NCBI GenBank assembly: GCA_015486145.1
Contig: WFSH01000085.1
Span: 1-7,094, forward strand
Length of the DNA: 7,094 bases
Direction: 5' to 3'
Source: Mesoaciditogaceae bacterium
GTDB taxonomy: Bacteria; Thermotogota; Thermotogae; Mesoaciditogales; Mesoaciditogaceae
How positions within the stretch are numbered: the stretch's first letter is position 1; every line of letters starts with the position of its first letter. The notes beneath the pieces are model-generated. The model was given only the letters and a program-made list of their open reading frames with translations, ran no database searches and had not been told where the DNA came from. Positions 1 to 4,588 of the stretch are shown one piece after another. The position numbers and the translations under genes were made by a program.

Positions 1-10
1 CTTCCGATCT
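1..10. other. Probable residual Illumina adapter at contig edge
   Basis: The window opens with CTTCCGATCT, identical to the last ten bases of the common Illumina TruSeq adapter (known to end GCTCTTCCGATCT). An exact 10-base match at the very first base is unlikely by chance, so these bases are probably not genomic and true sequence probably starts at 11. Confidence 0.8.
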
Positions 11-11
11 A

Positions 12-39
12 AGTATAATTCGTTCTACTTGATTGTCAA
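12..39 (-). promoter_or_regulatory. Sigma-70-type promoter reading out of the contig
   Basis: On the minus strand there is a perfect -35 box TTGACA (39-34), a 16-base spacer and a -10 box TATACT (17-12), one mismatch from consensus. Transcription would start at about position 4-6 and run toward base 1, so the gene it serves lies beyond the contig edge. The same place also reads TATAAT on the plus strand (14-19), but any matching -35 would be off the edge. Confidence 0.5.
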
Positions 40-124
40 GTTTTTTCTGTGGCCGCAAAATACCGTAAATGTGGACTTTTAGAAGGAAAGTTTGTAAATT
101 ATTAAGTGCAATTCCTTCATAACA

Positions 125-379
125 TTACCAAAATAATTGGTTCTCTTCATTTTTTTGTGGTAAAACATGATAATTCTCTATTCTGTTCTTGTAAGTTTGA
201 ACAAAGTCATTCAAAAATACCTTGTCATCAAGTAAAAGAACGAGCACACTCGAAGTACTGTCAGGACATATGAGCTCTCCATCTGGAGATTTAAAAAATG
301 AGATTGGAAGGCACAGGACGTGCCGAGAAAGCGAATCTAACAGGATGTTAGTATGCAGCGTGCTCTGTTTTTTTGTCAT
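125..379 (-). pseudogene. Truncated hypothetical coding remnant (3' part)
   Basis: A minus-strand open frame of 84 residues ends in TAA at 127-125. I do not recognise the family. From about residue 26 on (bases 300-125) it reads like genuine protein, with acidic/hydrophobic alternation (SPDGELICPD, then a VLVLLLDDKVFLNDFV-like stretch) and ordinary codons. The first 25 or so residues are encoded by palindromic repeat DNA (310-351 and onward), and the ATG lies in the repeat motif GTCATTCTGAA. An in-frame stop (394-392) lies just upstream in the same repeat, and no ribosome binding site precedes the ATG. The simplest reading is the C-terminal end of an older gene whose 5' part was lost or replaced by repeats. 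It could also be a non-coding open frame. Confidence 0.3.
310..351. repeat. Two-hairpin palindromic repeat with conserved AGGAY loop
   Basis: Two short perfect hairpins stand 12 bases apart. The first is GGCAC-AGGAC-GTGCC (310-324) and the second is CTAAC-AGGAT-GTTAG (337-351). Both share the core ACAGGAYGT, while the outer stem triplets differ completely and remain complementary (GGC/GCC against CTA/TAG). Compensated stems around a fixed loop suggest one repeat family under structural constraint. The copy number in the genome cannot be judged from here. Confidence 0.55.
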
Positions 380-461
380 TCTGAACTTGATTCAGAATCT
401 CGATCCACCTTGTTAGTTGCTCGGAAATCCTGAATAGTTCCTTCGGAACTTTCAGGATGAC
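375..461. repeat. REP-like inverted pair of palindromic repeats
   Basis: The motif GTCATTCTGAA occurs on the plus strand at 375-385, and GTCATCCTGAA on the minus strand at 461-451 (10 of 11 identical). Each starts its own hairpin. The first is 8 bp with a 5-base loop (378-398). The second is 14 bp with one bulged T and a TTC loop (427-458). Two related palindromes in opposite orientation is the layout of REP doublets. Plus-strand translation of this type of repeat gives a VILNLIQNLD-like peptide, a familiar repeat-derived spurious protein tail. Confidence 0.6.
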
Positions 462-497
462 GTTAAGGTCAAAGACTCCAAATAAAAGAGCGAATCC

Positions 498-512
498 AGT
501 TCTGACGGGACT
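498..512. repeat. Small hairpin behind a repeated GCGAATC motif
   Basis: AGTTC-TGACG-GGACT forms a 5-bp stem (one T-G wobble) with a 5-base loop. It is preceded by GCGAATC (490-496), the same heptamer that precedes the AGGAT hairpin (331-337). It may be another degenerate member of the palindromic repeat block. Confidence 0.3.
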
Positions 513-526
513 TCGAAAAAATTACA

Positions 527-554
527 TTGACCGCTTGTAAAGCGGTACTAAAAT
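527..554 (+). promoter_or_regulatory. Promoter with palindromic operator candidate, upstream of the HTH/TPR gene
   Basis: The -35 box is TTGACC (527-532), the spacer 16 bases and the -10 box TAAAAT (549-554), each one mismatch from sigma-70 consensus. A perfect inverted repeat ACCGCTT-GTA-AAGCGGT (530-546) overlaps the -35 box and fills the spacer. It has no T-run after it, so it reads better as a protein-binding operator than as a terminator. Transcription would start near 561, leaving a leader of about 85 bases that also contains a small ATCTC-GAA-GAGAT hairpin (594-606). Binding by the downstream HTH protein would make the gene autoregulated; that is inference. Confidence 0.5.
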
Positions 555-644
555 GTCAAAGAATGTCGCTATCCGAAAAATACTATCCACACTATCTCGA
601 AGAGATCCAAATAATTTGAAGTGGTGATGTAAACGAATAGAAAA

Positions 645-2342
645 GTGCCTCAGATGGCTATTTTAGTTGATATTTTTGGATCATTTGCAGAGCCTTTGCT
701 GAACATGGCTTTGGATAATGGGAATTTAAAGTATGCGTGGAAAAAATATTTTACAGCTTTAAAATTGAGCTGGAAAGATGAATTTCCTCTCGCTTTAAGG
801 GAGATAAACGAAGGTTTGAGCTTGTGTCAAAAAGATAAGACTCTTTATTATCTTTTACTTTCAAGAAAACTCCATACTCTGATGGGAATGAAAGACTCAC
901 GGGGAGATTTGATCTATGTCAATCTCATGAAAAATGAATCAAAAATACCGTTTGCAGCTAGAAAATACGTTATGCCAATTCTTCTAAATTACCGTCCAAT
1001 CAGAAAAATTGAAGAAGGGGTAAAGAAGTTAAGAAAAACCAGAACGTGGAGTGAAAAATATGTCGATGATCGTAGGACACAGATATTCTTACTTTTAGGA
1101 AAAGCAAGAGAAAAAGTCGAAATTGGGAAAGTTTCAGAAGGTTTTTCACTCTTTCTAAAATCTTTCAGAATAGCATCACACATTCCACATCCTCTTGGTA
1201 TAACAGATGCCCTCAATGATATGGCTTGGTACATGAGAAGTCAACATCCACGTTGGGCTTACGAAATTGCAAAAAAAGCGGTTTATTGTGCAGGATGGTA
1301 TAAAGAAGATGTGGCAAGTGTTTTCTACACATTTGATACGTTATTTGAGTGTCAACAAATTATTAATCATTCTCGGTTGTATAAAAGTGCGAATGTAATG
1401 ATTTTGAGCGTCGAACATCTTCCACATGGTACAGGTCGAGAAACTCAGGAGCGTTACTATGATAGAATCAACTTTTGCGAACGAATTACTCCAAAGTTTG
1501 AAACATCTGAATATGAAAACTCAAAATCTTTAAGAGAATATTTAAAAATTCACATGCGTTCGGCAACTCGCATGCATACAATCTCTGGTGTGGGAAAAGC
1601 GAATATTCTTTCAATTCTCAATGGTCGTGTTAAAAAAGTTAGAGGAGATACGCTTAGAAAGTTTGTGAGGGCGTTGAAGCTAAATCCATCTCCTGACAAT
1701 TGTCCTTTCCCAATTTGGAATGAATATGTGAAGGTCAAGACAGAGGAAGATTTTTTGGAATCCGTTGAAAAGCTGAAAAAAATTAAAAATGATCAAAGAC
1801 AGATCGATCTTATCACCACTTACATGGCTTATCTTAACAGGAGAAAGAGCCTTCCATACTTGAGTCAAAGTGGAAAACTTGAAAAAATGTTCACCTTGCT
1901 CGAAAATCTCGAAAAGTTTAAAGATTTCACGTCCAAAAGTTACGAGAGGATGGAATTTGTCCATAATATGGTCAACGAAATGTATCCATTTTTTCAAGCA
2001 AGAAAAGACCTCGCCCAAAAATTTATTAAAAGGATGTCCAACATATCAAGAGATATATTTATTGAACGATACGTAAAAATGTACGCCAATCGTCCATTCA
2101 TAGTTGAAAACGATCGAGAAGCCATTGACAAATTTGTCAGAAATTATATCCGATACGATATAAAATGGGGAATTAATTTAAGATCTGTGAAATCAACCCA
2201 GAGTGATCACACTCAACGTAGACCCTTAGAAAGGTTCATACAAATCTTTCACCTTAGGAAAATGCCCGCAGTACTTGCCTATTACGCTTTGGAAAATGAG
2301 AATGAGAAAAAAAGACTTTTAAGAGTGTTGAAAAAGTTCTGA
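645..2342 (+). CDS. Hypothetical TPR-like protein with embedded Cro/C1-type HTH
   Basis: This 565-residue protein has no signal peptide or membrane segment and looks cytoplasmic. It is basic, rich in Lys/Arg and aromatics, and mostly helical. Residues 30-80 (WKKYFTALKLSWKDEF then ALREINEGLSL) and 145-215 look like TPR helical pairs. Residues 305-347 resemble an XRE/Cro-C1 helix-turn-helix: ISGVGKANILSILNGRV, then the recognition-type segment GDTLRKFVRALKLN. A further helical region (365-565) follows, so the HTH sits mid-chain. The start is uncertain: GTG at 645 or in-frame ATG at 654. The only SD-like stretch is GGTGAT at 623-628, and an in-frame TAA at 630-632 bars longer forms. The HTH and repeats suggest a regulator or sensor, but the target and ligand are unknown. 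It is separated from the downstream operon by about 200 bases and its own promoter, so a functional link is unproven. Confidence 0.8.
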   Translation: MPQMAILVDIFGSFAEPLLNMALDNGNLKYAWKKYFTALKLSWKDEFPLALREINEGLSLCQKDKTLYYLLLSRKLHTLMGMKDSRGDLIYVNLMKNESKIPFAARKYVMPILLNYRPIRKIEEGVKKLRKTRTWSEKYVDDRRTQIFLLLGKAREKVEIGKVSEGFSLFLKSFRIASHIPHPLGITDALNDMAWYMRSQHPRWAYEIAKKAVYCAGWYKEDVASVFYTFDTLFECQQIINHSRLYKSANVMILSVEHLPHGTGRETQERYYDRINFCERITPKFETSEYENSKSLREYLKIHMRSATRMHTISGVGKANILSILNGRVKKVRGDTLRKFVRALKLNPSPDNCPFPIWNEYVKVKTEEDFLESVEKLKKIKNDQRQIDLITTYMAYLNRRKSLPYLSQSGKLEKMFTLLENLEKFKDFTSKSYERMEFVHNMVNEMYPFFQARKDLAQKFIKRMSNISRDIFIERYVKMYANRPFIVENDREAIDKFVRNYIRYDIKWGINLRSVKSTQSDHTQRRPLERFIQIFHLRKMPAVLAYYALENENEKKRLLRVLKKF

Positions 2343-2356
2343 GTAAATTTTTGTAG

Positions 2357-2397
2357 AATGCCCGAAAAAGAAATTCAAAGATATTTCGAGCATTTTT
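2357..2397 (+). terminator. Weak terminator-like hairpin after the HTH/TPR gene
   Basis: AATGCCCGAAA (2357-2367) pairs with TTTCGAGCATT (2384-2394) over 11 positions with one mismatch. The loop is 16 bases and a short T-run (2393-2397) follows. It lies 14 bases after the stop codon, where an end of transcript is expected. The long loop and short T-run make it a weak candidate. Confidence 0.35.
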
Positions 2398-2470
2398 GAG
2401 AAAAACTAAGGAAATTCCAAATAACCTTTCCAATTCGTTGTAAATGCCCCTAAATGTCCTGAGAGCAGAT

Positions 2471-2504
2471 TTGACTTGTTCGCTTTCATATGGTTTCATA
2501 TAGT
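2471..2504 (+). promoter_or_regulatory. Operon promoter with tandem 10-bp operator candidate
   Basis: TTGACT (2471-2476) and TTGTTC (2476-2481) are candidate -35 boxes. TATAGT (2499-2504) is a -10 box one mismatch from consensus, 17 bases after TTGTTC. TTTCATATGG (2484-2493) is directly followed by TTTCATATAG (2494-2503), a tandem repeat matching at 9 of 10 positions, one helical turn apart and overlapping the -10. DeoR-family repressors often use direct repeats, and one is encoded in this operon, so it is the natural candidate to bind here. Transcription would start near 2511, about 30 bases before the strong ribosome binding site. Confidence 0.45.
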
Positions 2505-2525
2505 TGTTTTTGGTTTTGATTCAGA

Positions 2526-2535
2526 GGGGAGGAGA
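2526..2535 (+). promoter_or_regulatory. Strong ribosome binding site pointing to an upstream start
   Basis: GGGGAGGAGA is an excellent Shine-Dalgarno sequence but lies about 50 bases before the first in-frame ATG (2586). At the right distance (5-8 bases) the in-frame codon is ATA at 2541, followed by an open frame with no stop to 2586. The ATG at 2557 is out of frame and hits TGA after two codons. The real start is therefore probably at or near 2541: a rare ATA start, or an ATG altered by mutation or sequencing error. Confidence 0.55.
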
Positions 2536-2585
2536 TAAAAATAAAGACTGAAAAACATGAACTGAATGAAGTTGTTGGGAAGATC

Positions 2586-3788
2586 ATGGATGAGACGCCA
2601 ATTGTTGATGTGCACACGCACTTATTTGATGAAAGCTTTGGAGGGCTTCTTCTTTGGGGAATAGATGAGTTGTTAACATACCACTATCTTGTGGCCGAAG
2701 TGATGAGGTACACAGATATGCCGTATGAGAAATTTTGGAATATGACGAAAAAAGAGCAAGCCGATTTTATATGGAAAACGCTATTTCTTGAGAGAAGTCC
2801 AATAAGCGAGTCAAACAGAGGCGTTTTAACGGTTTTAAAAGAGCTTGGCCTTGAGCTTTCAACAAAGAATCTTGACTCTTACAGGGAGTTTTTTAAAGGA
2901 TTGAAAATTGGAGATTATATTGATATGGTTTTCGATAAAGCACATATAAAATACGTTGTGATGACGAACGATCCGTTTGTTGATGAAGAAAGAAAAGTTT
3001 GGAAGAAAGGGCACAAGGCTGATTCAAGGTTTAAGAGTGCCTTAAGAATAGATCCATTGCTTGTCAAATGGCCGAGTGCTTATTTAAAGCTTAAAGAATG
3101 GGGATACGACGTTTCCGAAAAACTCACGGAGAAAACTCTTAAGGAGATAAAAAGATTTTTAAATGACTGGATCGATAACATGGATCCGGTGTATATGGCG
3201 GCTTCTTTACCTCCAACCCTTGCAATTCCATCTGATACAGAAACTTCGCTGATCGTTGAAAATGCCATCGTAGAGGTTTCAAAAGAAAGAGATGTTCCTT
3301 TCGCCATGATGATAGGGGCCAAAAAGCTTACCAATCCAGAATTGCAGTTAGCGGGAGATTCGGTGGGAAAAGCAAACATTGAATCACTCGAATATCTGGC
3401 AAGAAATTATCCTCACAACAAGTTCATAGTGACGATGTTGTCAAGAGAAAACCAACATGAGTTGGTAGTTACAGCTCGTAAATTTAGGAATCTTCATGTA
3501 TTTGGATGCTGGTGGTTTTTGAACAATCCCTCAATAATCGAAGAAATGACACGCGAGAGAATGGAAATGCTTGGTTTGAGCTTTACTCCTCAACATTCTG
3601 ATGCCAGGGTTTTGGATCAGTTGATATACAAATGGAAGCATTCGAAAGAAATAATAAAAAAAGTGCTGGTGGAGAAATATTCTCAAATCATAGATAGCGG
3701 TTGGGAACTGGATGAGAAAGAAATAAGTAGAGATGTGAAAATTTTATTTGGTGGGGAATTTGAAGAGTTTTTGAAAAGGGATTTTTAA
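2586..3788 (+). CDS. Divergent uronate isomerase-family protein (amidohydrolase superfamily)
   Basis: This 400-residue protein aligns, from memory, with bacterial uronate isomerase (UxaC, about 470 residues). VDVHTHL (H10, H12) matches the metal-binding FDYHCHL; YHYLVAEVMR (32-41) matches DHYKWRAMR; MTNDPF (126-131) matches GTTDDP; GCWWF (307-311) matches GSGWWF; SDAR (338-341) matches the TDSR motif with the catalytic Asp. The UxaC segment YHIGALRNNN is here AMMIGAKKLTN (240-250), with Met242 replacing the His. UxaC enzymes interconvert aldo- and keto-uronates (glucuronate/fructuronate, galacturonate/tagaturonate), but the changed site and shorter length argue for another substrate or reaction. 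The coding region probably begins upstream, at ATA 2541: the added residues (HELNEVVGKIM) match the N-terminal helix of UxaC and have the good ribosome binding site. It is first in the operon, 14 bases before the DeoR gene. Family assignment is firm; specific activity is not. Confidence 0.8.
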   Translation: MDETPIVDVHTHLFDESFGGLLLWGIDELLTYHYLVAEVMRYTDMPYEKFWNMTKKEQADFIWKTLFLERSPISESNRGVLTVLKELGLELSTKNLDSYREFFKGLKIGDYIDMVFDKAHIKYVVMTNDPFVDEERKVWKKGHKADSRFKSALRIDPLLVKWPSAYLKLKEWGYDVSEKLTEKTLKEIKRFLNDWIDNMDPVYMAASLPPTLAIPSDTETSLIVENAIVEVSKERDVPFAMMIGAKKLTNPELQLAGDSVGKANIESLEYLARNYPHNKFIVTMLSRENQHELVVTARKFRNLHVFGCWWFLNNPSIIEEMTRERMEMLGLSFTPQHSDARVLDQLIYKWKHSKEIIKKVLVEKYSQIIDSGWELDEKEISRDVKILFGGEFEEFLKRDF

Positions 3789-3802
3789 ATTGGAGGAACT
3801 TT

Positions 3803-4588
3803 ATGTTGGACGAAACGCGTAAAGAGATGGTGATAGAACTTATAAAAGAGCGCGGAGAAGTAACGGTTAGAGAATTGTCAGACCATTTGGGTGTCAGTGG
3901 AGTAACTATAAGAAAAGATCTGAAAGAATTAGAAAACCTTGGATTGATCGTGCGTACTCATGGAGGAGCGGTTTTACCTTCTCATACAAAAGTAGAGTGG
4001 AATTTCATTCAAAAGTCTAAGCAACACGTGGAAGAAAAACTCGCCATCGCACGAAAAGCACTTGAATTTGTAAAATCTGGAGACAGCATAATACTCGATA
4101 GTGGAACTACCACACTCGCAATGGCTCGAGAGATAAAGCGGATGCATCTGTTTCCGTTGACAGTTGTAACCAACAATCTTTTTATAGCAACTGAACTTGT
4201 TGGAACTTCTGTGGACCTGGTTGTTTTAGGTGGTTCAGTGCGTGAAAATAGTTTTTCGCTAATTGGGGCATTTTGCGAGGAGAATTTGAAAAAAATATAC
4301 GTTGATAAAGCATTCATAGGTGCAACAGGCTTCTCCACCGAGGGATTCATGACTCCGGATATAAACGAGGCGAAAATCAAAAATATGATGGTTTCACAAG
4401 CAAGTGAAATTTTTATTGTTGTGGATTCTTCAAAATTTGCTCATCCATCGTTTGCAATATACACAGATTTTGACAAGATCGATCATGTGATAACTGATTG
4501 GAATATATCGACCGAAACGGAAAAAACATTGAAGAGCTTAGGAATGGATGTTGTGAAAGCATCCAAAGAAGGAGGAGATAAGAATTGA
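3803..4588 (+). CDS. DeoR/GlpR-family transcriptional repressor
   Basis: At 261 residues this has typical family length and layout. An N-terminal winged helix-turn-helix (about 6-58) contains VRELSDHLGVSGVTIRKDL and ends in the family hallmark LIVRTHGGAVL. The C-terminal sugar-phosphate sensor domain (about 75-250) resembles the ISOCOT/ribose-5-phosphate isomerase fold. It carries DSGTTT (99-104), VVTNN (121-125), LGG (142-144), GATGFS (173-178) and VDSSKF (207-212). Such proteins repress sugar catabolic operons and release DNA when a phosphorylated intermediate binds. ATG 3803 follows GGAGG (3792-3796) with ideal spacing, and the stop overlaps the next gene's start. Placed inside the operon, it probably controls its own transcription; the tandem TTTCATAT repeat at 2484-2503 is the best visible operator. 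The effector is unknown. Confidence 0.93.
   Translation: MLDETRKEMVIELIKERGEVTVRELSDHLGVSGVTIRKDLKELENLGLIVRTHGGAVLPSHTKVEWNFIQKSKQHVEEKLAIARKALEFVKSGDSIILDSGTTTLAMAREIKRMHLFPLTVVTNNLFIATELVGTSVDLVVLGGSVRENSFSLIGAFCEENLKKIYVDKAFIGATGFSTEGFMTPDINEAKIKNMMVSQASEIFIVVDSSKFAHPSFAIYTDFDKIDHVITDWNISTETEKTLKSLGMDVVKASKEGGDKN
4571..4588 (+). promoter_or_regulatory. Ribosome binding site and stop-start overlap (TTG start)
   Basis: GGAGGAG (4571-4577) lies within the last codons of the DeoR gene, 7 bases before a TTG start (4585). The TTG shares bases with the DeoR stop TGA (4586-4588), giving a 4-base overlap. This layout usually couples translation of the two genes and supports TTG, not a later ATG, as the start. 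Confidence 0.75.

Noticed and set aside
82..118. GAAGGAA/TTCCTTC inverted repeat as terminator for the minus-strand remnant
   Set aside because: The stem is only 7 bp with a loop of over 20 bases and no T-run.
222..416. Plus-strand 64-codon open frame ending in a VILNLIQNLD-like tail
   Set aside because: Its 3' end is palindromic repeat DNA, it has no ribosome binding site, and such tails are typical spurious translations of dispersed repeats.
427..458. Rho-independent terminator
   Set aside because: The stem is strong, but no T-run follows on either strand and no intact gene ends nearby; the repeat interpretation fits better.
310..546. CRISPR array
   Set aside because: The hairpins differ in sequence and length, and there is no regular repeat-spacer spacing.
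1680..2018. Minus-strand 112-codon open frame inside the HTH/TPR gene
   Set aside because: It lies entirely within a longer plausible gene, with no motif or ribosome binding site.
2557..2565. ATG between the ribosome binding site and the isomerase as a leader peptide
   Set aside because: It encodes only ATG AAC TGA and its spacing from the Shine-Dalgarno is too long; no attenuator structure is visible.
4009..4380. Minus-strand 123-codon open frame inside the DeoR gene
   Set aside because: It is fully antisense to a clearly conserved DeoR protein, Ser/Thr/Pro-rich as antisense frames often are, and has no family motif.
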